Shown here piece after piece: positions 8,209 through 16,912 of a stretch of 47,580 nt of DNA (its first letter is position 1; every line of letters starts with the position of its first letter). Both the position numbers and the translations under genes were made by a program. This DNA comes from Lachnospiraceae bacterium (GTDB lineage Bacteria > Bacillota > Clostridia > Lachnospirales > Lachnospiraceae): the NCBI GenBank assembly GCA_016281385.1, contig JAEEIN010000096.1, positions 1 to 47,580 on the forward strand, given 5' to 3'. The notes under the pieces are model-generated. The model was given only the letters and a program-made list of their open reading frames with translations, searched no databases and had not been told where the DNA came from.

Positions 8209-9498
8209 ATGGAAGAGATCTTAAGAAAGCTCATCTGTGATAAAAAGATACTGATACTGGGATTCGGAAGGGAGGGAAAGTCGACCCTCAGGGAGATCCT
8301 TGATATCGGCGGTCATAAAAGTATCACCATAGCGGATCAGAAGCCTGTAAGCGGCGAACTTGGGCGGGGGATCGATACCGTTACCGGTGAAGGATATCTG
8401 GATATCCTTGATGATTACGATGTTGTATTTAAAAGCCCCGGAGTTGTTCTAAAGAAGCCGGCGGAGGATTATAAAGCCCTTGTGACAAGTGAGATGGATG
8501 TGTTCCTGGAAGCTTACGGTGACAAGGCCATCGGCATAACCGGAACCAAGGGCAAAAGTACCACTTCGTCACTGATCGCCCATGTATTGAAAACAGCGGG
8601 AAAAAATGTTCTTTTTGCGGGAAATATCGGAATCCCCGTTTTTGATATCCGAAAGCAGGTGAGAGAGGACAGTATCATTGTTCTTGAAATGTCCTGTCAT
8701 CAGCTGGAATTTTTACGATATGCCCCGAAAACGGCGGTTCTTTTGAATATTTACGAGGATCATCTCGATCACTACGGTACCCGTGAAAAATACGCCGCCG
8801 CCAAGATGAATATCTACAGGAAGCAGGATGAAAAGGGTATTCTCTATACTCTTCAGGAGTTTAAGCCCTCAGACGGAGACTATAAAGGTACGCTTAAGCT
8901 TGTTACTATTTCGGATGCACCTTTTGAGGATTTTGATTCTGTTAAGGGCGCTGTGCTGAAGGGTGAGCACAATCGCCTTAACTGTGCATTTGCTTTTCTT
9001 GTTACAAAAGAATACGGAGTGGACAAAGACACGTTTATCCGTGCTGTGGGCAGCTTCGAGGGCCTTCCCCACAGGCTTCAGTTTATAGGAAACCTTGACG
9101 GAGTGGATTATTACGACGACTCGATCTCAACCACCGTCAGATCCGCCATAAGCGCGGTGGAGAGCATAAAGAACGCGGAGGTTCTTCTTCTCGGAGGCAT
9201 GGAAAGAAATCTTGAGTATGAGGAACTCATGGATTATCTGGTCACTTCGAAATTAAAAAGCCTGATCTTCATGTACGCTTCCGGCCACCGGATGTATGAG
9301 ATGTATACACAAAAAGAAAAAGGGGAAAACGCTCCGAAGGCATATCTGGTATCGGACCTTAAAGAAGCGGTCAAATGCGCTAAAAATGCGGCAAATAAAG
9401 GCTCGGCGGTGATACTCAGTCCCGCAGCCGCAAGTTACGACAGTTTCAAGAATTTTGAAGAGCGGGGAAATGCGTATAAAACTCTTGTTTTTTCATAA
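8209..9498 (+). CDS. murD: UDP-N-acetylmuramoyl-L-alanine--D-glutamate ligase MurD
   Basis: MurD adds D-glutamate to UDP-MurNAc-L-alanine using ATP in the cytoplasm. The 429-residue product has the N-terminal UDP-binding Rossmann start (ILGFGREGKST), the ATP loop GITGTKGKSTTS, the central EMSCHQLEF and YEDHLDHYG motifs, the lysine in AAKMNIY that is carbamylated in characterised relatives, and the C-terminal SPAAASYDSFKNFEERG that closes on D-glutamate. One variant is the segment DDSISTT where Bacillus and E. coli enzymes have DSKATN. The ATG at 8209 follows GGTGA closely; longer forms would run back into ftsQ. It is the last wall gene before a separate ftsZ promoter. Confidence 0.93.
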   Translation: MEEILRKLICDKKILILGFGREGKSTLREILDIGGHKSITIADQKPVSGELGRGIDTVTGEGYLDILDDYDVVFKSPGVVLKKPAEDYKALVTSEMDVFLEAYGDKAIGITGTKGKSTTSSLIAHVLKTAGKNVLFAGNIGIPVFDIRKQVREDSIIVLEMSCHQLEFLRYAPKTAVLLNIYEDHLDHYGTREKYAAAKMNIYRKQDEKGILYTLQEFKPSDGDYKGTLKLVTISDAPFEDFDSVKGAVLKGEHNRLNCAFAFLVTKEYGVDKDTFIRAVGSFEGLPHRLQFIGNLDGVDYYDDSISTTVRSAISAVESIKNAEVLLLGGMERNLEYEELMDYLVTSKLKSLIFMYASGHRMYEMYTQKEKGENAPKAYLVSDLKEAVKCAKNAANKGSAVILSPAAASYDSFKNFEERGNAYKTLVFS

Positions 9499-9505
9499 TT
9501 TTCCC

Positions 9506-9534
9506 TTGCGAATTTTTCGTTTTAAATATATGAT
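9506..9534 (+). promoter_or_regulatory. Promoter of ftsZ
   Basis: TTGCGA at 9506-9511 and TATGAT at 9529-9534 with a 17-base spacer lie between murD and ftsZ. This would let ftsZ and nrdR be transcribed more strongly than, and independently of, the MraZ-controlled operon. Confidence 0.65.
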
Positions 9535-9573
9535 AATGTTTGATGGATTTTGTGTAATAAGGAGAATGAAAGA

Positions 9574-10785
9574 ATGCTGGAGATAATTAGTAGCGAGGCC
9601 GGGGCTACTGCGAAGATCATAGTGGTCGGCGTAGGCGGTGCGGGTAACAATGCGGTAAACAGAATGGTCGATGAAGATATCAACGGTGTTGAATTCATCG
9701 GTGTAAATACAGACAGACAGGCTTTACAGCTTTGTAAGGCTCCCAAGCTCATCCAGATCGGTGAGAAGCTTACCAAGGGACTGGGCGCAGGCGCAAGGCC
9801 CGAGATAGGTGAGAAGGCAGCGGAGGAAAGCTCCGATGAACTTCAGGAAGCCATCCGCGGAGCGGACATGGTGTTCATCACCTGCGGTATGGGCGGCGGA
9901 ACAGGTACAGGTGCGGCTCCCGTAATCGCAAAGATGGCCAAGGGCATGGGTATCCTTACCGTCGGTGTTGTTTCAAAGCCCTTCCGTTTTGAAGCAAGGA
10001 CACGTATGGCAAATGCTCTTACCGGTATTGAAAAGATCAAAGAAAACGTAGATACGCTTATCGTTATTCCCAATGATAAGCTTCTTGATATCATGGACAG
10101 AAGGACCTCCTTCCCGGATGCTTTAAGGAAGGCTGACGAGGTTCTTCAGCAGGCAGTTTCGGGCATTACCGACCTTATTAATGCTCCCGGACTCATCAAC
10201 CTTGACTTCGCCGACGTTTCCACCGTCATGAAGAACAAAGGTATCGCACACATCGGTATCGGTGTGGGCAAGGGCGATACAAAGGCTGCGGATGCTGTTG
10301 AAATGGCAGTCAAGAGCCCGCTTCTTGAAACCACCATCAACGGTGCAAGCGATGTTATCATCAATATCTCCGGTGACATCACTCTTGCAGACGCAAGCGA
10401 TGCAACCGAGTACGTAAGGGAACTTACCGGCGACGACGTGAACATCATCTTCGGTGCTCTTTACAACAAAGAGGAGCAGGATACATGTAAGATCACGGTT
10501 ATCGCTACCGGCGTAGTGGACAGCAATCTTCGTCCCAAGGGATTCAACAACATAAGCGCCATCAACGGTTCCGCTCCCACACCCGGAAAGAGCGTTACAT
10601 CCTTAGGCGGACTGGACAGATCTTTTGTTACAAAGCAGATGACAGCGGCAGGTGAGGGTACGACTTCTTCGCCCACACCCGTTACGAAGCCTCTTACAGG
10701 CATTCAGACACCTCCCGACATCAAGTCAAACGTAGCAACGAGAAGCCTTGAGATTCCAAGCTTTCTTAATCCAAACAAGAAGTAA
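9574..10785 (+). CDS. ftsZ: Cell-division GTPase FtsZ
   Basis: FtsZ is the tubulin-like GTPase that polymerises into the Z ring. The 403-residue protein shows the nucleotide-binding [13 protein letters not shown], the tubulin signature [11 protein letters not shown], the T7-loop region [11 protein letters not shown], a variable linker (about residues 325-390) and the C-terminal peptide [12 protein letters not shown] that in relatives docks FtsA, SepF and other tethers. ftsA is not present, so SepF encoded elsewhere is a likely tether (inference). The ATG at 9574 is chosen because GGAG at 9561-9564 is correctly spaced; an in-frame TTG at 9550 precedes that site. Confidence 0.98.
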   Translation: MLEIISSEAGATAKIIVVGVGGAGNNAVNRMVDEDINGVEFIGVNTDRQALQLCKAPKLIQIGEKLTKGLGAGARPEIGEKAAEESSDELQEAIRGADMVFITCGMGGGTGTGAAPVIAKMAKGMGILTVGVVSKPFRFEARTRMANALTGIEKIKENVDTLIVIPNDKLLDIMDRRTSFPDALRKADEVLQQAVSGITDLINAPGLINLDFADVSTVMKNKGIAHIGIGVGKGDTKAADAVEMAVKSPLLETTINGASDVIINISGDITLADASDATEYVRELTGDDVNIIFGALYNKEEQDTCKITVIATGVVDSNLRPKGFNNISAINGSAPTPGKSVTSLGGLDRSFVTKQMTAAGEGTTSSPTPVTKPLTGIQTPPDIKSNVATRSLEIPSFLNPNKK

Positions 10786-10797
10786 AGGAGAAACAAG

Positions 10798-11256
10798 ATG
10801 AAGTGTCCGTTTTGCGGTCATCCCGATACGAGAGTTATCGATTCAAGACCCGCCGAGGAGAATAACTCCATCAGAAGACGTCGTGTATGCGACGAGTGCG
10901 GCAAGCGTTTTACCACATACGAGAAGGTTGAGACCATTCCCCTTATCGTTATAAAGAAGGATAAGAATCGTGAGCAGTACGACAGAGCGAAGATCGAATC
11001 CGGTGTATTGAGGGCTTGTCACAAGCGTCCCATCAGTGCCGACCAGATCACCCGTGTCGTAGACGATGTGGAGACCGAGATCTTCAGCATGGAAGAGAAG
11101 GAGATCGAAAGCCGTGTCATCGGTGAGCTTGTGATGAACAAGCTTAAGGATGTGGATGACGTAGCTTACATCAGATTCGCATCCGTATACAGAGAGTTCA
11201 AGGATGTGAACACCTTCATGGACGAGCTTAAGCAGGTGCTTAAGGCAGAGAAATAA
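10798..11256 (+). CDS. nrdR: Transcriptional repressor NrdR
   Basis: NrdR senses ATP/dATP and represses ribonucleotide reductase genes. The 152-residue protein has the expected N-terminal zinc ribbon (CPFCGHPDTRVIDSR followed by RRRVCDECGKRF) and an ATP-cone domain from about residue 46. It lies 12 bases after ftsZ with AAGGAG upstream, so it is probably co-transcribed with it, linking DNA-precursor control to division-gene expression. No ribonucleotide reductase gene is in the window. Confidence 0.97.
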   Translation: MKCPFCGHPDTRVIDSRPAEENNSIRRRRVCDECGKRFTTYEKVETIPLIVIKKDKNREQYDRAKIESGVLRACHKRPISADQITRVVDDVETEIFSMEEKEIESRVIGELVMNKLKDVDDVAYIRFASVYREFKDVNTFMDELKQVLKAEK

Positions 11257-11265
11257 GGATTTAAG

Positions 11266-11298
11266 GACCGTGCCCTTCGGTGCGGTCTTTTTGTTTTT
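11266..11298 (+). terminator. Terminator after ftsZ-nrdR
   Basis: GACCGTGCC (11266-11274) pairs with GGTGCGGTC (11279-11287), two G-T pairs, loop CTTC, followed by a run of T interrupted once by G. This is a good intrinsic terminator closing the division region. Confidence 0.85.
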
Positions 11299-11351
11299 AT
11301 AAAGGGCTTTGTACTTTTTGGGATACAAAATCACTTTGTTAAAAATTTGTC

Positions 11352-11380
11352 TTGCTATTATACCCGGCATGCATTATCAT
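11352..11380 (+). promoter_or_regulatory. Candidate promoter of the peptide/nickel ABC importer
   Basis: TTGCTA at 11352-11357 and TATCAT at 11375-11380, spacer 17. The downstream leader carries a 7-bp hairpin (GAAAGGA at 11387-11393 with TCCTTTC at 11399-11405) before the AAGGAG of the first gene. The boxes are imperfect, so the call is tentative. Confidence 0.4.
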
Positions 11381-11443
11381 ACCAACGAAAGGAAATGATC
11401 CTTTCATACAATTAAATATCTTGAAGAACAAGGAGACAAGAAG

Positions 11444-12955
11444 ATGAAGATTTTCAAAAAAGCTTTTAGTTTGCTGCTTGTGCTCACCACACTGGCTGTT
11501 GCACTCTGCGGATGCGGAGGTGACAAGACGGGGGACAGTTCTTCACACATTACCATCGGTATTCCTCAGGATCTGGAGGAAAGTCTTGACCCTCACAAAG
11601 CAGTGGGAGCAGGAACAAAGGAGATCCTGTTCAATATCTACGAAGGACTTGTCAAAGCCGACAAGGATGGTAATCTGATCCCCGCCGTAGCATCAAACTA
11701 TGAAATTTCAGAAGACGGACTTACCTACACCTTCACATTACGTGAGGGAGTAAAGTTCCATGACGGTTCTACCGTAACGGCGGAAGATGTTTTATACAGC
11801 ATTGAACGTAACGCCGACGACGGAACTGGTACAGCTCTGATCCCGGCGTTTTTAAATATCGCCGATTACAAGGCTGACGGAAACAATATCGTGATCACTC
11901 TTGCAACACCCGATCCCGATTTCCTTCAGTACATGATCATGGCTATTATACCCGCATCGAACACCGATCCGGATACAAATGCCATCGGTACCGGCCCCTA
12001 CAAGTTTGTATCAAGGGCAGCTCAGGAGAATGTCATCTTAGAGGCATTTGACGATTACTGGGGAGAGAAGGCATACATCAAAAATGTAACCCTTAAGATC
12101 TGCTCCAGCGCAGACACCATCACCACCGAAATGCTCGGCGGTTCCATTGACCTTTTTGCGCGTATCACTACCGCACAGGCAATGCAGCTTGAGAATTCCG
12201 ATTTCACCATTCTCGAAGGAACCATGAACCTTGTACAGGCAATGTACTTAAACAACGGTGTTGCTCCCTTCGATGATGTCAGGGTACGTCAGGCACTCTG
12301 CTATGCGGTTGATCCGGACGCTATCATCGATCTTGCTTTTGACGGAAAGGGAACGCCCATCGGTTCATCCATGTTCCCCGCATTCAGCAAGTACTATCTT
12401 GATGAGTTAAACGACGTATACAACGTGGATTACGAAAAGGCCAAGGCACTTCTTGCCGAGGCAGGATATCCCGACGGATTTACTTTCACCATCAGGGTTC
12501 CTTCCAACTATCAGCCCCATATCGATACCGCACAGGTTATCGTTGAGCAGTTAAAGAACATCGGTGTTACAGCCGAGATCGAGCTCATCGAATGGGAATC
12601 CTGGTTATCCGATGTTTATTCCGGAAGGGACTTCCAGGCAACGGTTATCGGAGTTGATGCTTCAAGAATGACCGCAAGGGCACTTCTTGAGAGATTCGGT
12701 TCCGAAGCTCACAACAACTTCATCAATTTCGCAGATGAGAGATATGATGAAAACCTCGCACTTGCACTTGCCTCTGTTGATGACGCAAAGCAGGTGGAGT
12801 ATTATAAGGAATGTGAGAGAATCCTTACAGAGGATGCCGCAAATGTTTACATTCAGGACCTTGCGGAGCTGGTTGCCATCAGAAACAGCTATACGGGATA
12901 TGAATTCTATCCCATCTATGTAATGGATATTGCAAAGATAAAGCCCGTTAAGTAA
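11444..12955 (+). CDS. ABC importer substrate-binding lipoprotein, family 5 (peptide/nickel type)
   Basis: This protein would catch a peptide or chelated metal outside the cell and deliver it to the permeases encoded next. It has a lipoprotein signal (basic start, hydrophobic core, Cys24 in LCGC) and then the family 5 solute-binding fold: ITIGIPQDLEESLDPHKA, NIYEGLVK, the signature GLTYTFTLREGVKFHDGSTVTAEDV and, later, FDDVRVRQALCYAVD. The 503-residue length suits OppA/DppA/NikA-like proteins. Specificity cannot be read from the sequence. The gene order (binding protein, two permeases, two short ATPases) resembles nik and dpp loci. AAGGAG precedes the ATG. Confidence 0.92.
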   Translation: MKIFKKAFSLLLVLTTLAVALCGCGGDKTGDSSSHITIGIPQDLEESLDPHKAVGAGTKEILFNIYEGLVKADKDGNLIPAVASNYEISEDGLTYTFTLREGVKFHDGSTVTAEDVLYSIERNADDGTGTALIPAFLNIADYKADGNNIVITLATPDPDFLQYMIMAIIPASNTDPDTNAIGTGPYKFVSRAAQENVILEAFDDYWGEKAYIKNVTLKICSSADTITTEMLGGSIDLFARITTAQAMQLENSDFTILEGTMNLVQAMYLNNGVAPFDDVRVRQALCYAVDPDAIIDLAFDGKGTPIGSSMFPAFSKYYLDELNDVYNVDYEKAKALLAEAGYPDGFTFTIRVPSNYQPHIDTAQVIVEQLKNIGVTAEIELIEWESWLSDVYSGRDFQATVIGVDASRMTARALLERFGSEAHNNFINFADERYDENLALALASVDDAKQVEYYKECERILTEDAANVYIQDLAELVAIRNSYTGYEFYPIYVMDIAKIKPVK

Positions 12956-12986
12956 TACGGGATCTTAAAATTGAAAGGAGAAGAGT

Positions 12987-13925
12987 ATGAGATACGCACT
13001 AAGGAAGATCGCGACGATGTTCATCACGTTATTCTTTGTGTCGGTCATCGTATTCTTCTCCTTTTCTTTGATACCCGGAAGCCCCGCAATGAATAAGCTG
13101 GGAACCGAGGCAACTCCCGAAAGCATAAAGGCGTTAGAGCATGAGATGGGCCTTGACCGTCCCGTTGCCGAACGTTACGGAAAGTGGCTCCTTGGCGTGG
13201 TACGTGGAGATTTCGGAAAGTCCTACAGCTACAATCAGCCCGTAACCAAGCTTATAGCCGACAAGCTCGGGGCTACCCTTTTGCTTTCCGTTATGGCCAT
13301 AGCTATTACAATTCTTGTTTCAATCCCTCTGGGAATATTTATGGCAAGAAAGAGCGATACAAAGCTTGATATATTCTTATCGGGCTTCAATCAGCTGATA
13401 ATGGCCGTGCCGTCTTTCTTTTCGGGTATACTCATTACGCTGATCTTCGGCGTTGTCCTCCGCGTGTTCGTGCCCGGAGGCTATATTTCATACAAGACCA
13501 GTCTTATAAGATGTATAGGTTATCTTGTTTTTCCTGCCTTTGCCATAGCTCTTCCCAAGATCTCAATGGTAAGCAAGCTTTTAAAGGACACGGTAATGGC
13601 GGAATCGGGAAAGGACTATGTACGTACCGCCTATTCCCGCGGAAACCGTACAAAGTCGGTATTCTACAAGCATGTTCTCTTTAATGCATTGATCCCCGTT
13701 ATCACTTTCCTCGGAATGGCATTTGCGGATATAATCGCTGGAAGCATAATCGTCGAGCAGGTATTTTCCGTACCGGGAATGGGAAGGATCCTTCTTTCCT
13801 CAATATCCGGTCGTGATTATCCCGTTATCGAGGCGATAATCCTTCTTTTGGCGTTCTTTGTTGTCTTGAGCAATCTCATCGTGGATCTTCTTTATCATAA
13901 GTTCGATCCGCGCATAAATGTATAG
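12987..13925 (+). CDS. ABC importer permease, DppB/NikB type
   Basis: This is one of two membrane subunits of the importer. The 312-residue protein begins with the typical first membrane segment and MRYALRKI start, carries ATPESIKALEHEMGLDRP in the extracytoplasmic region, about six membrane segments in all, and the cytoplasmic coupling loop around AESGKDYVRTAYSRGNRTKSV that docks the ATPases. The end segment LSSISGRDYPVIEAIILL and HKFDPRINV is characteristic of the OppB/DppB family. It has a good AAAGGAG site and is followed nine bases later by the second permease. Confidence 0.93.
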   Translation: MRYALRKIATMFITLFFVSVIVFFSFSLIPGSPAMNKLGTEATPESIKALEHEMGLDRPVAERYGKWLLGVVRGDFGKSYSYNQPVTKLIADKLGATLLLSVMAIAITILVSIPLGIFMARKSDTKLDIFLSGFNQLIMAVPSFFSGILITLIFGVVLRVFVPGGYISYKTSLIRCIGYLVFPAFAIALPKISMVSKLLKDTVMAESGKDYVRTAYSRGNRTKSVFYKHVLFNALIPVITFLGMAFADIIAGSIIVEQVFSVPGMGRILLSSISGRDYPVIEAIILLLAFFVVLSNLIVDLLYHKFDPRINV

Positions 13926-13933
13926 GAGGCCTT

Positions 13934-14731
13934 ATGGATAAGTCGAAAAAAAGCAAATTCATAACGGGCCTTGTGATCACCGGGATCATTGTTCTTCTTA
14001 CTTTATGGGGAATGATCAAAACTCCTTACGATCCCTATGCAATGGATTCAGGCGCAAAGTTTGCGAAGGTTTCTTTTTCACATTTCTTCGGCTGCGACCA
14101 GTTCGGAAGGGATGTGTTCTCAAGGGTCCTTATAGGAATAAGGGAGACCATGTTCATTGCCGCAAGTGTTGTTTTTATAGGCGTTTTCTTCGGAACCATC
14201 CTTGGAATGATCACCGGATACTTCGGAGGTTGGCTTGATGAGATCCTTATGAGGTTCAACGATGCGATGCTGGCATTTCCTTCGATCCTTCTTGCACTGG
14301 TCATCATCGGTATATTCGGACCCGGCAAGTACCAGCTGATCGCCGCTCTCGGCATTGCGTTCATACCAAGCTTCGCCCGTGTCGTAAGGGGCGAGGTCTT
14401 AAAGATCAGGAACCTCGATTATGTTTTGAGTGTAAAGCTCTACGGAGCAAGTGATCTGAGGATCCTGGTGGTACATATACTTCCGAACTTAAAGACAGTC
14501 CTTCTTTCTACCGTGATCATCGGATTTAACAATGCGGTGCTGGCAGAGGCGGGAATGAGTTATCTGGGCATAGGCGTTCAGCCCCCGGAGCCAAGCCTTG
14601 GAAGGATGCTTTCCGAAGCACAGGCATACATTTACACAAGTCCCATGTCTGCGATCTTTCCCGGACTTGTTATTGTTCTTATGATACTAGGTTTTTCCCT
14701 ATTGGGAGATACGGTGGGTAAAAAGCATTGA
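13934..14731 (+). CDS. ABC importer permease, DppC/NikC type
   Basis: This is the second membrane subunit. The 265-residue protein shows the family landmarks FFGCDQFGRDVFSRVLIGIRE, the coupling loop VRGEVLKIRNLDYVLSVKLYGASD and the late segment AEAGMSYLGIGVQPPEPSLGRML. It is short compared with OppC (about 300) but close to NikC. The stop TGA overlaps the start of the next gene by one base (TGATG), suggesting coupled translation. Confidence 0.93.
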   Translation: MDKSKKSKFITGLVITGIIVLLTLWGMIKTPYDPYAMDSGAKFAKVSFSHFFGCDQFGRDVFSRVLIGIRETMFIAASVVFIGVFFGTILGMITGYFGGWLDEILMRFNDAMLAFPSILLALVIIGIFGPGKYQLIAALGIAFIPSFARVVRGEVLKIRNLDYVLSVKLYGASDLRILVVHILPNLKTVLLSTVIIGFNNAVLAEAGMSYLGIGVQPPEPSLGRMLSEAQAYIYTSPMSAIFPGLVIVLMILGFSLLGDTVGKKH

Positions 14732-15525
14732 TGCTGAAAGTTGAAGATCTGAACATAAAAATAAACGACAGACGTGGAAATACCATTCCCGTAAAGGATG
14801 TGGATTTTGAGATGGACCGTGGAGATATCCTTGGTATCGTGGGCGAGTCCGGTTCCGGTAAATCCATGTCCGCTCTGGCCATCGCGGGGTTATTGAGCCG
14901 CCACGATATGGAGAAGAGCGGGCACATCATCTTTGAGGGTGTGAGTCTTCTTAACTGCCCAAGAAAGGTCTTAAGAAAGATACAGGGCTATGAGATAAGC
15001 ATGATCTTTCAGGAGCCCCTTACAAGCCTTAATCCCATAAGAAGGGTGGGCTGGCAGGTGGAGGAAAGCTTACGCATCCATACCACCATGGACAAGGCGG
15101 AGAGGCGCGAACGTGCCCTTAAGGCCCTGGCGGATGTGGAACTTGACGATCCCGAAGCTGTTTACAACAGCTTCCCTCACGAGCTTTCCGGCGGTATGAG
15201 ACAGCGTGCCATGATCGCTGCGGCCATGATAAGCGAGCCAAGGCTTCTTATTGCGGACGAGCCCACAACGGCCCTTGACGTGACCATTCAGGCCCAGATC
15301 GTGGAACTGCTTAAGAAGATAAACAGGGAAAGAGGAACCGCAATTTTATTTATTTCCCATGATCTAAGCCTTGTAAATACCCTTTGCGAGAGAGTCATCG
15401 TAATGAAGGACGGTCTTGTTGTGGAAAGCGGTATCTGCGAGGAAGTGTTTAACAACCCGAAGGAAGAGTACACAAAGGGACTTATAGCCGCAATACCGAA
15501 GAATCCCTTTTCGGAGAGAAAATGA
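14731..15525 (+). CDS. ABC importer ATP-binding protein, DppD/NikD type
   Basis: ATPase subunit 1 of the importer. Motifs: Walker [10 protein letters not shown] (about residues 35-43), signature [15 protein letters not shown], Walker [14 protein letters not shown], and the switch histidine in ISHDLSL. At 264 residues it ends shortly after the core and lacks the roughly 60-80-residue C-terminal extension common in OppD/DppD, which makes it more NikD-like in size. The ATG at 14731 overlaps the previous stop; a TTG at 14728 is also possible and is better spaced from the GGTGGG at 14713-14718. Confidence 0.9.
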   Translation: MLKVEDLNIKINDRRGNTIPVKDVDFEMDRGDILGIVGESGSGKSMSALAIAGLLSRHDMEKSGHIIFEGVSLLNCPRKVLRKIQGYEISMIFQEPLTSLNPIRRVGWQVEESLRIHTTMDKAERRERALKALADVELDDPEAVYNSFPHELSGGMRQRAMIAAAMISEPRLLIADEPTTALDVTIQAQIVELLKKINRERGTAILFISHDLSLVNTLCERVIVMKDGLVVESGICEEVFNNPKEEYTKGLIAAIPKNPFSERK

Positions 15526-16250
15526 GCAACGTATTGGAAGTACGGAATCTGACCGTAGAGTTTAAAAAGAATAAAAAGCCTTTTTACGCTGTAAACGATG
15601 TTTCCTTCGATGTTAAGGAAGGAGAGATCTTAGGCCTTGCGGGAGAATCCGGCTGCGGAAAGTCTACTCTGTCAAGAGCGATACTGGGTATTCAGAAAAA
15701 GGGTGTGACGGGTGAGATCAGGCATTATTACAAACGTCCCCAGATGGTATTCCAGGATCCCGCAGGCTCTCTTAATCCCGCAAAGACCATCGGATTTATC
15801 CTTGAGGAGCCCATAAGGGTGAGAGGCCATTTCTCAAAGGAGGAGCGGGAGAGACGTGTAAAGGATATGCTTAAGAAGGTTGATCTTCCGGAGGAGTTCT
15901 TAACCAGATATCCAAACGAGCTTTCCGGCGGACAGAGACAGCGAGTGTGCATCGCGGCAAGCCTTATGCAGGAACCCCGTTTTCTTATTGCGGACGAACC
16001 CGTGTCGGCACTGGATGTAACGGTCCAGAAGCAGATACTGGATCTTTTAAAGAAGCTTCACAAGGAACTGAACCTTTCCATTTTATTCATTTCCCATGAT
16101 CTGAGAGTCATCTTTGATCTCTGCGACAGAGTCATGGTCATGAAATCCGGAAAGATCGTGGAGATGGGAGACCGGGAGGAAGTTTATTTCCACCACAAGG
16201 ACCCTTATACCGCACAGCTTATGGAAGCAGCAAGAACAAAATATCAATAA
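15522..16250 (+). CDS. ABC importer ATP-binding protein, DppF/NikE type
   Basis: ATPase subunit 2 of the importer. Motifs: Walker [15 protein letters not shown], signature [15 protein letters not shown], Walker [14 protein letters not shown] and the switch His in ISHDLRV. The 242-residue protein again lacks the C-terminal OppF/DppF extension. The start overlaps the previous stop (ATGA), and a terminator follows directly, so this is the last gene of a five-gene unit. Peptides, nickel or another chelated metal are all possible substrates. Confidence 0.9.
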   Translation: MSNVLEVRNLTVEFKKNKKPFYAVNDVSFDVKEGEILGLAGESGCGKSTLSRAILGIQKKGVTGEIRHYYKRPQMVFQDPAGSLNPAKTIGFILEEPIRVRGHFSKEERERRVKDMLKKVDLPEEFLTRYPNELSGGQRQRVCIAASLMQEPRFLIADEPVSALDVTVQKQILDLLKKLHKELNLSILFISHDLRVIFDLCDRVMVMKSGKIVEMGDREEVYFHHKDPYTAQLMEAARTKYQ

Positions 16251-16258
16251 AGTTTTAA

Positions 16259-16297
16259 AAGGGCGCAAAATTTTTCTTTTTGTGCCCTTAAGTTTTT
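16259..16297 (+). terminator. Terminator after the ABC importer operon
   Basis: AAGGGCGCAAAA (16259-16270) pairs with TTTTGTGCCCTT (16278-16289) with a G-T pair; AAGTTTTT follows. It ends the importer operon. Confidence 0.75.
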
Positions 16298-16319
16298 CAC
16301 CTTTCAGCCGATATAGATA

Positions 16320-16348
16320 TTGTCAAAAGGAACAGGATGTTCTATAAT
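16320..16348 (+). promoter_or_regulatory. Strong promoter of the small unknown gene at 16419
   Basis: TTGTCA at 16320-16325 and TATAAT at 16343-16348 with a 17-base spacer. It lies between two terminators, so the 138-residue gene downstream is an independent unit with a leader of about 65 bases. Confidence 0.8.
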
Positions 16349-16418
16349 GACTTATGTAATAAGTTTATGTAAACTATAGCAGTTGCTTTTCCATACTATC
16401 AAAGAAGGAGGTGAGCTT

Positions 16419-16835
16419 ATGGCAATTAACGGAATAGGATACGGCGGATTCGCCAATTACAGAGTTACCGACATTCCCAGTGTTGATATCGAAACCGTTA
16501 AGAAGCAGGACGAAGCGAAGATCGCCGAGCAGTCCGGACTCAGACAGGAAGTCGAAAGTTCTCCCATAAGTACACCGGTCAGGGATGACCTTGCAGTTAA
16601 AGAGGATACCAGAAGCCGGTCTGCAAATCTTGAGGATGTTTCCTTAAGCTTCAATACGGGAGACGATTATTCCTACATCGGTTCCGACAGCGAGATCGGA
16701 AACCTTGATATGCAGAAAGCTATCTCAGATATGAGAAAGGATAAGATCCTTGAGGATTACCAGTATTTTGTAGGTTCTGCACAGGATCTTCAGAGCCAGT
16801 TCGCAAATGAAGACGGACAGGTGTTCTTAAAGTAA
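16419..16835 (+). CDS. Small conserved-looking protein of unknown function
   Basis: I do not recognise the family. The 138-residue product starts at an ATG preceded by a full AAGGAGGTGA ribosome site four bases away, which excludes the longer in-frame start at 16383. There is no signal peptide, membrane segment or cysteine. The N terminus is Gly/Tyr-rich (MAINGIGYGGFANYR), the middle is polar and probably disordered, and the C-terminal third looks structured and helical (NLDMQKAISDMRKDKILEDYQYFVG), ending in EDGQVFLK. The near-ideal promoter, ideal ribosome site and own terminator suggest an abundant cytoplasmic or non-classically exported protein. The neighbours (ABC importer, aroQ) give no functional clue. 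Confidence 0.85.
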   Translation: MAINGIGYGGFANYRVTDIPSVDIETVKKQDEAKIAEQSGLRQEVESSPISTPVRDDLAVKEDTRSRSANLEDVSLSFNTGDDYSYIGSDSEIGNLDMQKAISDMRKDKILEDYQYFVGSAQDLQSQFANEDGQVFLK

Positions 16836-16855
16836 GAAATATGTGATATAATTAG

Positions 16856-16884
16856 GGCGTTCTCCGTGGGAGGACGCCTTTTTT
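16856..16884 (+). terminator. Terminator after the 138-residue gene
   Basis: GGCGTTCTCC (16856-16865) pairs with GGAGGACGCC (16869-16878), one G-T pair, loop GTG, then six T. Clear intrinsic terminator. Confidence 0.9.
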
Positions 16885-16912
16885 GTGCAGAAAACCTATG
16901 AAAGGAACATAT

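Noticed and set aside
9843-10703. Several long minus-strand open frames opposite ftsZ
   Set aside because: ftsZ is certain on the plus strand; the antisense frames have no ribosome sites or known motifs and arise from its codon bias.
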